The notes: generated from the sequence alone by a model not told the origin. A DNA stretch of 64,000 nucleotides from Comamonadaceae bacterium (GCA_027486755.1 JAIXOM010000023.1:1-64000), one strand, 5' to 3'. Counted from the first letter of the stretch, positions 8,164-17,258 are shown. Program-made: numbers and translations.

Positions 8164-9642
8164 ATGGACTTCAAAGCCCTGATCTCCAGCTGGCAGCAGC
8201 GCCTGCGTCGCCGCAAGGGCCAGCCCGATGTCGTCGACGGATCGGCGGCCGCCCTGGCTTTGCCCTCTGAGGACACCGTCTCCGGCGCCATGCCCTTCGA
8301 TGGCGCCCATGCCGAAGGCAGCAATAGCTCTGTGCTCGATGCTGCCCCCGCCGATGGTGTGGGGCCGGCGCAGGTCTGCATGATCGAGCGGCGCCCCTAT
8401 GCCTTTGGCATTGACTGGCGCTTTTATGGTGATGGCAAGGAGCTGCGTCAAACCCTGTGGGCAGCTCACCGCAGCGGGCTGAGCCATTACATCCTGGGGG
8501 ATACCCAGGACCTCATCGGCTTGATGCGCGGCCTCAGCGGTACTTTTAAGGGCAGGCCGCAGGCTGCGGCCTTGCAATTGGCCCAGTCGGTCTCGCGCGG
8601 CGGTATGGAGCTGTTTGTCTTCAAGATTGGCCCCGACCTCTACAGCATCACAGGCTTGCAAGATTCGCGGCCGGTGTTGCCCTTCGACCATATCGGCAGC
8701 CGCAGCGAGATCCTCACGCTGGCCGGCCAATTTCAGCTGCAGTGTGTGGGTCAGGAGCTGCGCCAGGCTGGCAACACCGGTGAGTTGGAGGATGAAGAAA
8801 ACCTCAAACTGGCAGATGCCTTTAGCCAGCCGGTCGAGAGAATAGGCCTGAAGGCGGTGCCCAATTTCCGGCTCATCCTCATCGGTGTGGGCGCCTTGCT
8901 CATTTTGGGCCTGATCGGTGGCACCACCTCCTGGTGGCTAGGCAAGGAGCGCGCCCAGGCCGAGCAGACCCGCAAGCAGCGCGAACGCGACCCCAATGTC
9001 ATGTACGAAAAAGAGGTGGAAGCCGGCATGAGGGCCATGGGTCTGCCGGCGCAGCTTCAGCTCAACAGCTGGCGTGAGACGATCAAAGACATCCCGGAGT
9101 CACATGCCGGTTGGGACCTGAACAAGATCAGCTGCGGCGCCGACCGCTGCGAGGCGCAGTGGGTGCGCAAGTTCGGCAACTACCAAGACTTTTACCTCAA
9201 GCCGCTACCCGGCCTGGTCGCTGCGGCCGACAGCCAGACGGCCGATAACCCGGCGCAGGCGGGCATACAAACCGTCCACAAGGTCAATTTACCAGCCAAC
9301 CCACCCGCAGCCCTGGCCCGCGCCGACCTGCCGCCCTTGCGCGAGAGCATGCAGCTCTTGGCCAGCCAGCTGCAGGACCTGGCCCTGCTGCCCAATGGCG
9401 ATGTCAAGGTGGGCCAGCCCGCCTTGTACCCGGCGGTGCAGGGTGTGAATCCGCAGCAGGTCCATAAGCCTGTGGTGCAAGGCAAGTGGTCGCTCAGCCA
9501 TGAGCTTTGGACTCTGGGCGACCTGGATTTCAAGGGCAAGGGCCTGAGTTTTCAGACCCTGACCATTGTGCGCGACGAGAAGACCCAAGAGTGGATGTAC
9601 TTACTGACAGGAAGCTACCATGCTAAAGCCAAGGACTTTTGA
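8164..9642 (+). CDS. pilO: PilO-type type IVb pilus accessory protein
   Basis: 492 residues. The N-terminal ~230 residues are predicted cytoplasmic. A single membrane helix lies at about 235-259 (LILIGVGALLILGLIGGTTS), followed by a charged helix and a periplasmic C-terminal domain with a Cys pair ('SCGADRCEAQW'). Size, topology and position between secretin and pilP match PAP_PilO proteins of IncI thin-pilus systems. It is thought to link the inner-membrane platform to the secretin. Its end overlaps pilP by 23 bases, implying coupled translation. Confidence 0.85.
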   Translation: MDFKALISSWQQRLRRRKGQPDVVDGSAAALALPSEDTVSGAMPFDGAHAEGSNSSVLDAAPADGVGPAQVCMIERRPYAFGIDWRFYGDGKELRQTLWAAHRSGLSHYILGDTQDLIGLMRGLSGTFKGRPQAAALQLAQSVSRGGMELFVFKIGPDLYSITGLQDSRPVLPFDHIGSRSEILTLAGQFQLQCVGQELRQAGNTGELEDEENLKLADAFSQPVERIGLKAVPNFRLILIGVGALLILGLIGGTTSWWLGKERAQAEQTRKQRERDPNVMYEKEVEAGMRAMGLPAQLQLNSWRETIKDIPESHAGWDLNKISCGADRCEAQWVRKFGNYQDFYLKPLPGLVAAADSQTADNPAQAGIQTVHKVNLPANPPAALARADLPPLRESMQLLASQLQDLALLPNGDVKVGQPALYPAVQGVNPQQVHKPVVQGKWSLSHELWTLGDLDFKGKGLSFQTLTIVRDEKTQEWMYLLTGSYHAKAKDF

Positions 9643-10456
9643 ATACCTGTGGGCGGCGCTCATTTTCGGGCTGAGTGGATCAGCCTATGCCCAGCCCGTG
9701 CTCGGACAGATCATCGAGCAGACCAAGAAGAACAAGCTCAAGGAGGCGCGTGAGCCCAAGCCCACGCCCGTCACTGGTCAGAGCGCTGCCGGCCTGCCTC
9801 CGCTGCCACCCCTGCCGCCCCTGCCGCCCCTGCCCAGCAGTGCGCAGCGCAATCCAGCTTCAGCGCCAGTGGCTGCTGCACCGGTTCCCCCCGTGACGGC
9901 CCCCGCTGCCCAGCTTGCGCCGGCTGCGCCCATCATCACCGAGGCCAAGCCGCCTGAGCCGCCCATGCTCTGGTCCATCAGTGGCGTCAATCAGCAGCTG
10001 ATCGCCGAGTTATGGGACCAAAAGGCGGTGCACCGTGTGAAAGCCGTGCCCGGGCAGACTTTGCCCGGCGGCTGGAAGCTGGTGCAGGCCAGCGCCAGCA
10101 GCTTGACCATCAAGCTCGACGAGGACACCCGCACCCTGTATCCAGCCGCACTGGGCAGCACCGGTGGGGAATTCGCGCCGATCAAAAAGCTCATGGCCGA
10201 GGTCGGCATCACCGCTCACTCTCCAAGCGGGCCGCGTGATGCTCGGGCCGCCAGCATGCCTTTTTCCCTGTCTGAGCTTGTCAGCAACAGCACCTTGGTG
10301 CCCGCTGGCGCTGCGACACCGACCAACCGGGGCATGCCAGCGACCCCAGCCCCGCTCCCCCCGGTGGGCTCGAGCGCTGCCGGTGCACCGTCAGGGTCGA
10401 CCGACGCGGCCGGCCCGCGTGAGGCCGCTGGCAACTTACCCGCGCCCAGGCCCTGA
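9620..10456 (+). CDS. pilP: PilP-type pilus biogenesis protein
   Basis: 278 residues. The ATG lies inside the end of pilO and has CAGGAAG just upstream. A signal peptide ends 'GSAYA' before QPVLG. A proline-rich linker (four PPL units) leads to the core 'PPMLWSISGVNQQLIAELWD', then 'QTLPGGWKLVQASASSL', typical of PilP proteins, which sit in the periplasm and contact secretin and PilO. The C-terminal ~70 residues are low-complexity Pro/Ala/Ser, which is longer than needed for the fold. Confidence 0.82.
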   Translation: MLKPRTFEYLWAALIFGLSGSAYAQPVLGQIIEQTKKNKLKEAREPKPTPVTGQSAAGLPPLPPLPPLPPLPSSAQRNPASAPVAAAPVPPVTAPAAQLAPAAPIITEAKPPEPPMLWSISGVNQQLIAELWDQKAVHRVKAVPGQTLPGGWKLVQASASSLTIKLDEDTRTLYPAALGSTGGEFAPIKKLMAEVGITAHSPSGPRDARAASMPFSLSELVSNSTLVPAGAATPTNRGMPATPAPLPPVGSSAAGAPSGSTDAAGPREAAGNLPAPRP

Positions 10457-10494
10457 ACCCGGTGCTTTAAGCCCCTTGAACCTAGGAATTGATC

Positions 10495-12204
10495 ATGTCG
10501 GCTCTTCCCCAGACCCGTCCCATACCTGGCAATCTGCAGACCATCGGCCACATCCGTGAATTTGCCGATGTGCCCGAGTTTTCCGGCGTGCTCTCGCACG
10601 GCAAAAAACCCATCTTGCAGATGCGGCCCGACAAACAAAAGTCACTCATGGTGGTGACTGCTGAAGGCAAGCGCTTTTTCATGATCAGTCTGGCCCGGGA
10701 GCAAGGCTCGCCGGTCTGGCTGCACCTGATTGAACAAGCCAAGCGTCAGGGCTATCGCTTTGCCGGCGCCTACAGCTGCGAGTCCGACGTGTTGGAGATG
10801 CTGGCGCGCGAACATGCCGACAGCGACGCCAGCCTGGACCGCCTGCAAAAGCAGCAGGACAAGGAGGTGTTCGAGAGCCTGATTGCAGGCTCGGAGCAAA
10901 TCGAATGGTTTCGCCAGCAGATCAAGCTGTGCATGTCCCTGGGCGCTTCCGACATCCATGTGGAGGTGCGCGGTGAGGTGGCCTCGCTGCGCATACGGCG
11001 CGACGGCATCATGCGCCTCTTGCGCCAATACCCGGCGGCTCTGTGTACCAACGCACTGGCTTCTTATTACACCTTGCTGGCCGAGGAGCGCTCCCGCTCG
11101 GAGGTGGCCTTCAATGTGCACAGCGTGCAGTCGGCCATGATTCCGCTGACCATTGATGGGCGCAACATCGCCCTGCGCTACCAGAGTCACCCCTCGGTGG
11201 GCGGCTATGAGGTGGTCATCCGTATCCTCAAGACCGACCAGAACACCCAGACCAAACCGCCGGAGCTTGAAAAGCTCGGCTACACCCCAGACCAGGTCGA
11301 GACTTTGACCGAAGCCCTGGGTTCATCGGCCGGCGGCGTGTTCATCGCGGGCATTACCGGCTCGGGCAAGACAACCACCCTGAGTGCCATGTTGGCGCGC
11401 CTGGGCCGTGAGGGTAACCGAAAGATCATCGCCATTGAGGACCCGGTCGAATACATCGTGCCGGGGGTCTCGCACCTGTCGATACAGCGCAGCGCCCAGG
11501 GCTCGCAGGGCTCGGCCACCGAGAACCCGTTTTCCGCCTCCATGATGGCCTTCTTGCGCATGGACCCGGACATCGGCATGTTCGGCGAGATCCGCGACGC
11601 GGTCTCGGGCGGCATGGCCTATACCGCCATACAGACCGGCCACAAGCTGCTGACCACGGTACATGCGCCTTCGGCCATGGGCATCGTCTCGCGCCTGTCG
11701 TCCCCGCAGATCGCGCTGCAGCGCTGCGACATCTGTACGCCTGAATTTTTCTCTGCCCTGGTCTACCAGGCCCTGGTGCCCCTCAATTGCCCACATTGCA
11801 AGGTACCGGCCAAGCAGGTTTTGCCTGCGGCCCAGTTGGCCGCCTACGAGCAGTACTTTGGCCTCAATCCCGAGACGATCTTTTGCGCCAGCGAGCAGGG
11901 CTGCCCGCATTGCTGCCCGGCCGACATGGTTCGCAGCAAAGGCGGTCATAACGGCATCAAGGGCATGAAGGTCAGCGCCGAGGTGTTGGTGCCCGACGAC
12001 GATATGTGGGAGCTGATGCGCCGCAACGAAGACCTCAAGGCCCGCGAGCACTGGCGACGGCAGCAAAGCCACCGCTATGACGAATCCCAGATGACCGGCA
12101 AGCCCAGCTGGGCCCATACCCTATACGACATTTCCTGTGGTTTGGTGGACCCCTATTACTTTGAGCATATCTACGGCCTGCCCAGTCAGTTGGCCAAACG
12201 TTAA
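10495..12204 (+). CDS. pilQ: Type IVb pilus assembly ATPase PilQ (GspE/PulE family)
   Basis: 569 residues. An in-frame TTG exists at 10489, but the ATG at 10495 has AGGAA 6 bases before it. The Walker A 'ITGSGKTTT' begins near residue 287. The Walker B region is 'DPDIGMFGEIRD' (~357-368), followed by the His box 'HKLLTTVHAP'. The N-terminal part has the 'GASDIHVE' motif of secretion ATPases. Two Cys pairs, C432-x2-C435 and C470-x2-C473, form the zinc-binding insert known from GspE/PilB extension ATPases. It is a cytoplasmic hexamer that powers pilus extension; no separate retraction ATPase gene is seen. Confidence 0.95.
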   Translation: MSALPQTRPIPGNLQTIGHIREFADVPEFSGVLSHGKKPILQMRPDKQKSLMVVTAEGKRFFMISLAREQGSPVWLHLIEQAKRQGYRFAGAYSCESDVLEMLAREHADSDASLDRLQKQQDKEVFESLIAGSEQIEWFRQQIKLCMSLGASDIHVEVRGEVASLRIRRDGIMRLLRQYPAALCTNALASYYTLLAEERSRSEVAFNVHSVQSAMIPLTIDGRNIALRYQSHPSVGGYEVVIRILKTDQNTQTKPPELEKLGYTPDQVETLTEALGSSAGGVFIAGITGSGKTTTLSAMLARLGREGNRKIIAIEDPVEYIVPGVSHLSIQRSAQGSQGSATENPFSASMMAFLRMDPDIGMFGEIRDAVSGGMAYTAIQTGHKLLTTVHAPSAMGIVSRLSSPQIALQRCDICTPEFFSALVYQALVPLNCPHCKVPAKQVLPAAQLAAYEQYFGLNPETIFCASEQGCPHCCPADMVRSKGGHNGIKGMKVSAEVLVPDDDMWELMRRNEDLKAREHWRRQQSHRYDESQMTGKPSWAHTLYDISCGLVDPYYFEHIYGLPSQLAKR

Positions 12205-12213
12205 GGCGCGACC

Positions 12214-13293
12214 ATGTTCAACCCCTTCACTTATTTTCTCAAGGCCATGGCGCGCAAGGAGATGCGCAAGACCCGAGCCGACCTTTATTTCGACCTGGCC
12301 ATCTCGCTCGAAGACCGGGTGCCCCTGATCACCACTTTTCGCAAGTACGAATCGCGTGCACGCAAGCGCAACCCGGGCGAGGCCATGGTCTATATGGACA
12401 TGCTGCGCGCCTTGAGCAGTGGTTCGCTGACCAAGGCGCTCAAGGGCATCGCCACCAACACCGAGATGCTGATGATCGACGCGCTGCAAAGCGCAGGCGA
12501 CGCCAAGATGGCCGACGGCCTGAAGTTCCTGGCCGTGACGGTGGAGAAGACCGACGCCATGACCGCCGCAGCGCGCAAGGCCATACGCTACCCGGTGACC
12601 TTGCTGGTGGTTTTTTCGGCCATGCTGGCCGGCTTTTCGCTCAAGGTGGTGCCCATCTTGACCGGCCTGCTGCCGCCCGAGAAATGGCCCTTCCTGGGCC
12701 GCATCCTCTACAGCATGGCGCAGACCATCACCAACCACGGGCTGCTGCTGGCGGCCTCGGTGATTGGCGTGCTTTGGGCCTTTTTCTACAGCCTGCCGCG
12801 CTGGAGCGGCCGGGTGCGCACCGTGCTCGACCGCTTCTTGCCCTACAGCTTTTACCGGGACTATTCGGGCGCCATGCTCATCGTTTCCCTGGCGGCGCTG
12901 ATGCGCAGCGGGGTCTCGCTGCGTTCCTCGCTGGACCGGGCCCTGATTTACAGCTCGCCCTGGATGCGCTATCACGTCAGGCGCATCCTGCGCACCCTGG
13001 CGCGCGGCAATACCGTCAACTTTGGCGTGGCATTTAAGACCGGTCTGCTCAACCAGTATCTGGAAGACCGGGTGCAGGACGCGTCAGAGCGGCGCAGCCC
13101 GGTGGAGGCTTTTGTGCGCATAGGCACAGGCTCCATCGACCGGGTGATCGACCAGATTCAAAAGTCTGCCGCGCGGGTGGCGTCCATGATTTTGGTGGTC
13201 TGCGGCATTTTGCTCTTCATCATGATGGGTGGCTTTTTCAGTACCACCATGGAACTGCAAAACGGCATCAAGGCCAATGCGCAAGGGCGCTGA
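12214..13293 (+). CDS. pilR: Inner-membrane platform protein PilR (GspF/PilC family)
   Basis: 359 residues, beginning 9 bases after pilQ. Two GspF-type cytoplasmic helical domains alternate with membrane helices: 'YPVTLLVVFSAMLAGFSLKV', 'LLLAASVIGVLWAFFYSL' and, at the C-terminus, 'MILVVCGILLFIMMGGFF'. This is the R64 PilR arrangement. It anchors the ATPase and passes pilin subunits from membrane to filament. Confidence 0.93.
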   Translation: MFNPFTYFLKAMARKEMRKTRADLYFDLAISLEDRVPLITTFRKYESRARKRNPGEAMVYMDMLRALSSGSLTKALKGIATNTEMLMIDALQSAGDAKMADGLKFLAVTVEKTDAMTAAARKAIRYPVTLLVVFSAMLAGFSLKVVPILTGLLPPEKWPFLGRILYSMAQTITNHGLLLAASVIGVLWAFFYSLPRWSGRVRTVLDRFLPYSFYRDYSGAMLIVSLAALMRSGVSLRSSLDRALIYSSPWMRYHVRRILRTLARGNTVNFGVAFKTGLLNQYLEDRVQDASERRSPVEAFVRIGTGSIDRVIDQIQKSAARVASMILVVCGILLFIMMGGFFSTTMELQNGIKANAQGR

Positions 13294-13323
13294 TAAACGG
13301 GCTTCAATAAAAGAGAGTTGACC

Positions 13324-15897
13324 ATGCAAGCAAAGACACACCAGCTGCAAAGGGGTTTCACCCTGCTCGAAATGAGCATCACTACGGTGATCACCACCAT
13401 GATCATCATAGGTACCATTCAGATGCAGACCCACCAGGCCACGCTGGAGGCGGCCCGGTCTATCGCCGATATGTACAGGCACGTCGGCAAGGCTGCTGAG
13501 AGCTATATGGCCAATTACTATGGCCAACTCAGGGCGCTGCCAGATGCTTGCAGCAATGTGGCGTGGGCCGGCAGCACGGTGCTCAACAGGCCTGCGGGCC
13601 CACCGGCAGTGGGCTGCACCATCACGATCGCCCCCCCTGCGGGACAACAACGGCAGGTTGTAATTGCCAACGGCCTGCAGCCGACCCTGGCTGAATTGGA
13701 GCAGTTGGGCCTGATGGTGCGTGCTGGCGGCGTGGCCTTCAACAACCAGCTGCCCATGCCCACCTTTGCTGGCCTGAACAGAAACCCCTTGCAAATCACT
13801 GATGCCGCAGGCAATGCCGCTCCGGCCCAATATGCGGTGCTCATACGCAGAATGCCGCTCGCCGGGGGTGTTCCGGCGGCCGATCTGAGCAGCCTGGTCT
13901 TTAACCTGCAGCCCTACAACCTCACCAACACTAGCCGTTCGTCCGACGTCCTGCTCGATCACATCGTGATGGCGGCCGGCGGTGATGCCTTTCTGTCGGA
14001 CACACAGCCCGGGAACGCAGGCCGGCTCAGGGGCCAGGCCGGGTCCCAAGCCAATGAATTGCCCAATCCCTTGCAGGTGAACCTCAATGGCGTCGTTCAG
14101 GGCGCACCGTTTGTGCTGGCCATGCGCGGTGGCTTTGGCAGCGCTGGCTTTGACCAATTCGTGCGCCGCGACGGCACGCAAACCCTGACGGGGCCTTGGA
14201 ATGTGGGCAATCAGGACATCACCGGAATCAGTAACCTCGGCGCTGTTAATGGAAACTTCACCGGTCAGGTCAGCGCAGCCACAGGCACATTTTCGGGCAA
14301 TCTGTCTGCAGGCGGGAACCTCGCTGTGACGGGTAATGGCGGATTTTCGGGAAATCTGTCTGCAGGCGGGAACCTTGCTGTGACTGGCAACGGCACCTTC
14401 GCCGGCGATCTGTCTGCTCGCAACGGGACTTTCACCGGCGGCCTCGATGTGACGGGACTCGGCAACTTTCGCGGCAATGTCGACGTCGCTGGGAATGTCA
14501 CCGGGCAAAACGGCACATTCCGCAACAACGTCAATGCGGTTGGTGTTAACGCTACTACAGGTACATTTTCTGGCGATCTGAGTGCCAACGATGCAACGTT
14601 TGCTGGCGCCCTCAAGGCTGCCTCGGCCAAGATTACTGGAGCCTTGGAGGCCGCCTCGGCCAAGATCGCTGGGCTTTTGGAGGCTGGCAGCGCAAAGATT
14701 ACTGGGCTTCTGGAGGCTGGCAGCGCAAAGATAGCAGGCGCTCTAGAGGTCGCGGGCAATGCGATTTTGGGCAGCTTGCAGGTCAACGGCGCCACTGCGC
14801 TCGGCGGCAGCCTCGGCGTGGCAGGTGCAACCACACTCACCGGCAGCTTGACCGCTAATGGCACCAACGTCTTGAACGGTCAAACCACGGCCCAACAGTT
14901 CAGGCTGGGCAGTGAAGGTGAGTTTGGGATGCCTTGTAATCCCGCCATCGAAACCATTAGCCGCGCCAGTCTGCCCAATAGGCCAAACAGTGTCCGCCTG
15001 GTGGTCTGTGACCCCGGCACCAGTACCTGGACCTACACGGTGGACTTTACAGGCAAGCTGAATGACTTGGGTGCGACTTTGCAGACAAATATCAATACTC
15101 TGCAAACACAGGTTGCTGAGGGCGACAAAGGCCTTAAGGATAGGCTTGACAAGACGGATGAAAAAGTCGCTACCAACACCACAAATATCGCGACCAACAC
15201 CACGCATATCGGGAATTTGGATACGCGAGTCACAGCCCTAGAGAATAAACTAACCGGTTATACCGATCTGCAGACCCTTGTTGGAACTCTGAGTACCACC
15301 GTCGGCTCCAACACCAGCAGCATTGCTGGCATGAATACAATCTTGAGTGAACTCGGCATAAAGGTAGGTACTCTGGGTACTGATGTCAGTACGCTCAAAG
15401 GCCAACAAATCAAATGGGAAATGGTTAATTTTCAATGGGATAGCGTCTCAGGTGGTTCGCCCCGGAGCAAGGTATGGAAGAAGACGCCGTGGAAGTGTGA
15501 ACAACTTGGCGGAAAGACAGATTTCGGCAATAACACTAATTATTATCCGCAAGCTTCCACCGCGCAGAGATCATCTGGCGCATACACCATGCCCATCATT
15601 GTGGGATTTCGTCAACGTCCGCTCAATGATCAGGTGGTCTATGACTTCAACTGCATCACCGCAGGGGAGTCTGGGACAAATAGCCTCGGTCAGACCAATA
15701 ACGATGATAATTATTGGTATATCGGAATGAGTTCGGTCACGAAAAACATGGCCAAACGGAATATTTGCAGGCAAGGCTTAGCCGAATTGAACGCAACCAC
15801 CTGTGAGGCGTCTAACCCCGCACCGATTGGGCTGGATAGCTGGAACGAAGAAGTCATGAATGCCCGTTTCATCGCTTTTACCCGTGGCTCGCTGTAA
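13324..15897 (+). CDS. pilV: PilV-like minor prepilin with repeat shaft, coiled coil and tip domain
   Basis: 857 residues; ATG at 13324 preferred over TTG at 13318. The class III leader is MQAKTHQLQRG, then 'FTLLEMSITTVITTMIIIG' with Glu5. Residues ~30-285 form a pilin-like globular domain with cysteines. Residues ~290-530 are short tandem repeats of the type 'GTFSGNLSAGGNLAVTGNG', followed by four 11-residue units A-[AG]-S-A-K-I-[TA]-G-[AL]-L-E, as in trimeric fibre shafts. A Cys-flanked module follows. Residues ~580-690 are coiled coil ('VTALENKL', 'NTTNIATNTTHIGN'). Residues ~695-857 form a Cys-containing tip domain with GC of only ~48%. R64 PilV is the tip adhesin that selects recipient cells; here it is one fixed version with no shufflon. 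Confidence 0.88.
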   Translation: MQAKTHQLQRGFTLLEMSITTVITTMIIIGTIQMQTHQATLEAARSIADMYRHVGKAAESYMANYYGQLRALPDACSNVAWAGSTVLNRPAGPPAVGCTITIAPPAGQQRQVVIANGLQPTLAELEQLGLMVRAGGVAFNNQLPMPTFAGLNRNPLQITDAAGNAAPAQYAVLIRRMPLAGGVPAADLSSLVFNLQPYNLTNTSRSSDVLLDHIVMAAGGDAFLSDTQPGNAGRLRGQAGSQANELPNPLQVNLNGVVQGAPFVLAMRGGFGSAGFDQFVRRDGTQTLTGPWNVGNQDITGISNLGAVNGNFTGQVSAATGTFSGNLSAGGNLAVTGNGGFSGNLSAGGNLAVTGNGTFAGDLSARNGTFTGGLDVTGLGNFRGNVDVAGNVTGQNGTFRNNVNAVGVNATTGTFSGDLSANDATFAGALKAASAKITGALEAASAKIAGLLEAGSAKITGLLEAGSAKIAGALEVAGNAILGSLQVNGATALGGSLGVAGATTLTGSLTANGTNVLNGQTTAQQFRLGSEGEFGMPCNPAIETISRASLPNRPNSVRLVVCDPGTSTWTYTVDFTGKLNDLGATLQTNINTLQTQVAEGDKGLKDRLDKTDEKVATNTTNIATNTTHIGNLDTRVTALENKLTGYTDLQTLVGTLSTTVGSNTSSIAGMNTILSELGIKVGTLGTDVSTLKGQQIKWEMVNFQWDSVSGGSPRSKVWKKTPWKCEQLGGKTDFGNNTNYYPQASTAQRSSGAYTMPIIVGFRQRPLNDQVVYDFNCITAGESGTNSLGQTNNDDNYWYIGMSSVTKNMAKRNICRQGLAELNATTCEASNPAPIGLDSWNEEVMNARFIAFTRGSL
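14290..14397 (+). repeat. 54-bp tandem repeat in pilV
   Basis: Two nearly identical 54-bp units (14290-14343 and 14344-14397) encode 18 residues each around 'LSAGGNLAVTGNG'. A third, degenerate unit follows. The near-identity of the first two suggests recent duplication in the fibre shaft. Confidence 0.88.
14617..14748 (+). repeat. 33-bp tandem repeat in pilV
   Basis: Four consecutive 33-bp units each encode an 11-residue repeat (AASAKITGALE, AASAKIAGLLE, AGSAKITGLLE, AGSAKIAGALE). The period differs from the upstream 18-residue repeat, so the shaft was extended by at least two independent duplications. Confidence 0.88.
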
Positions 15898-15952
15898 CTA
15901 CCGAGAAATCAAGCAAGCTTTGTCCAACGAGAACTTACGGCAGCTTCGTTGC

Positions 15953-16396
15953 ATGCGTCTGTTACTTATCTTGATGACGGCCCTGATGTTGCCCGTTCAG
16001 GCCGCTCGCGCCGCCTGCTTCGAGCAGGCCGCCGAGCGTTATCAGGTGCCCGAGGTGCTGCTGCGTGCCATTGCCCAGCAGGAGTCGGGGGGGAATCCGC
16101 ATGCGATCAATCGCAATGCCAATGGCAGTTTTGACATTGGGCTGATGCAGATCAACAGCTTGTGGTTCCCCACGCTGGCCAAGCACGGCATTGCGCCGCA
16201 GCACCTGTATGACCCTTGCGTCAGCACCCTGGTGGGCGCCTGGATTTTGTCCAAGGGCTTTGCCCGCCTGGGCTATAACGCGCAAGGCCTGGGCGCCTAC
16301 AACGCCAGCTCGCCTGAAAAGCGCGAGCACTATGCTCGGCAGGTCTTGCGGCGTGTGGCCCACCTGTCGGCAGCTCAGGCGCAGCCTCGCCGCTGA
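15953..16396 (+). CDS. pilT: Lytic transglycosylase of the pilus system (PilT/VirB1-like)
   Basis: 147 residues from the ATG at 15953, chosen because it begins a clean signal peptide (MRLLLILMTALMLPVQAARA, then ACFEQAAERY). A longer frame overlaps the end of pilV but adds an unlikely N-terminus. The SLT domain shows the catalytic Glu in 'IAQQESGGNPHAIN', then 'GLMQINSLW' and 'GLGAYNASS'. It opens peptidoglycan in the periplasm for pilus assembly. The name follows R64 and is unrelated to the PilT retraction ATPase of type IVa pili. Confidence 0.9.
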   Translation: MRLLLILMTALMLPVQAARAACFEQAAERYQVPEVLLRAIAQQESGGNPHAINRNANGSFDIGLMQINSLWFPTLAKHGIAPQHLYDPCVSTLVGAWILSKGFARLGYNAQGLGAYNASSPEKREHYARQVLRRVAHLSAAQAQPRR

Positions 16397-16460
16397 GCCT
16401 ACCCTTAGTCTGCATCTAGCCCGCACTGAGCCCGCGTTGAGCCTCGCCGATACTTCCCCC

Positions 16461-17258
16461 ATGCTTGCTGACTTTGCCGCCATGCCCGCCGCCTTTTGGG
16501 TGGCTGTGGCTGCGCTCTGGGGCGCGATGCTGGGCAGCTTCATGGGTGTGGTGGTCTACCGGCTGCCGCGCATGGTGCTGGAAGACAGCGAGCTGAACCT
16601 GGCCTGGCCGGGCTCGCACTGCCCGAGCTGCGGCACCGCCTTGCATTGGTGGCACAACCTGCCGCTGATCAGCTATGCATTGCTGCGCGGCCGCTGTGGC
16701 TTTTGCCAGGCGCCGATAGGCCGGGTGAATTTATTCATGGAGATCGCCTCGGCCCTGATCTGGGCGGGGGCGGTGGCGGGAATGGGTGCCACGCCTCAGG
16801 CCCTGGTTTGGGCAGGCTTTTTCTCGGCCTTGCTGGTGCTGCTGGTGATCGACTGGCAAACCATGCTGCTGCCCGACGCCCTGACCCTGCCGCTGCTGTG
16901 GGCCGGTCTGCTGCTGGCCAGTGTGGGCGCTACCGCGGTCACGCTCAATCACGCGGTCTGGGGCGCGGCAGCTGGCTATTTGGCGCTGTATCTTCTGGCC
17001 TGGGGCTTTAAGCGGATGCGCGGCATGGAGGGCATGGGCGGCGGCGACCTCAAGCTGACAGCCGCCCTGGGCGCCTGGTTCGGCCCCTGGGCCTTGCTCC
17101 CTTTGCTGCTGATCTCCAGCGTCTTGCACATCTTGCTGGCCCTGGCCCAAGGCCAGCGCAGCCAGCCCGTGCCCTTTGGCCCTGCGCTGGTAGCGGCTGC
17201 GGTGCTGTACTGGGCCTGCAGCGATCAGGCTTGGATGCGTTGGCTCTTGATGGTCTAG
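16461..17258 (+). CDS. pilU: Prepilin leader peptidase (A24 family)
   Basis: 265 residues starting at ATG 16461, where membrane helix 1 begins. The N-terminal domain carries two CxxC pairs (CPSC and CGFC), as in GspO/PilD enzymes with the N-methyltransferase domain. The aspartyl protease residues are in 'VIDWQTMLLPD' and 'GMGGGDLKL' (the GxGD motif). About seven to eight membrane helices are present. It should cleave and N-methylate PilS and PilV. As the last gene it closes the operon; R64 names it pilU, whose enzyme lacks the CxxC domain, so this version is closer to PilD. Confidence 0.93.
   Translation: MLADFAAMPAAFWVAVAALWGAMLGSFMGVVVYRLPRMVLEDSELNLAWPGSHCPSCGTALHWWHNLPLISYALLRGRCGFCQAPIGRVNLFMEIASALIWAGAVAGMGATPQALVWAGFFSALLVLLVIDWQTMLLPDALTLPLLWAGLLLASVGATAVTLNHAVWGAAAGYLALYLLAWGFKRMRGMEGMGGGDLKLTAALGAWFGPWALLPLLLISSVLHILLALAQGQRSQPVPFGPALVAAAVLYWACSDQAWMRWLLMV

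Noticed and set aside
14260..14750. Tandem repeats as a possible CRISPR array
   Set aside because: Repeats are in frame, direct and without unique spacers; they encode the PilV shaft.
13324..15900. Shufflon (R64 sfx-type repeats and rci recombinase) at pilV
   Set aside because: I looked for the core GTGCCAATCCGGT and its complement around the 3' part of pilV and saw none. There is one tip version only, and no integrase gene follows; pilT comes directly after.
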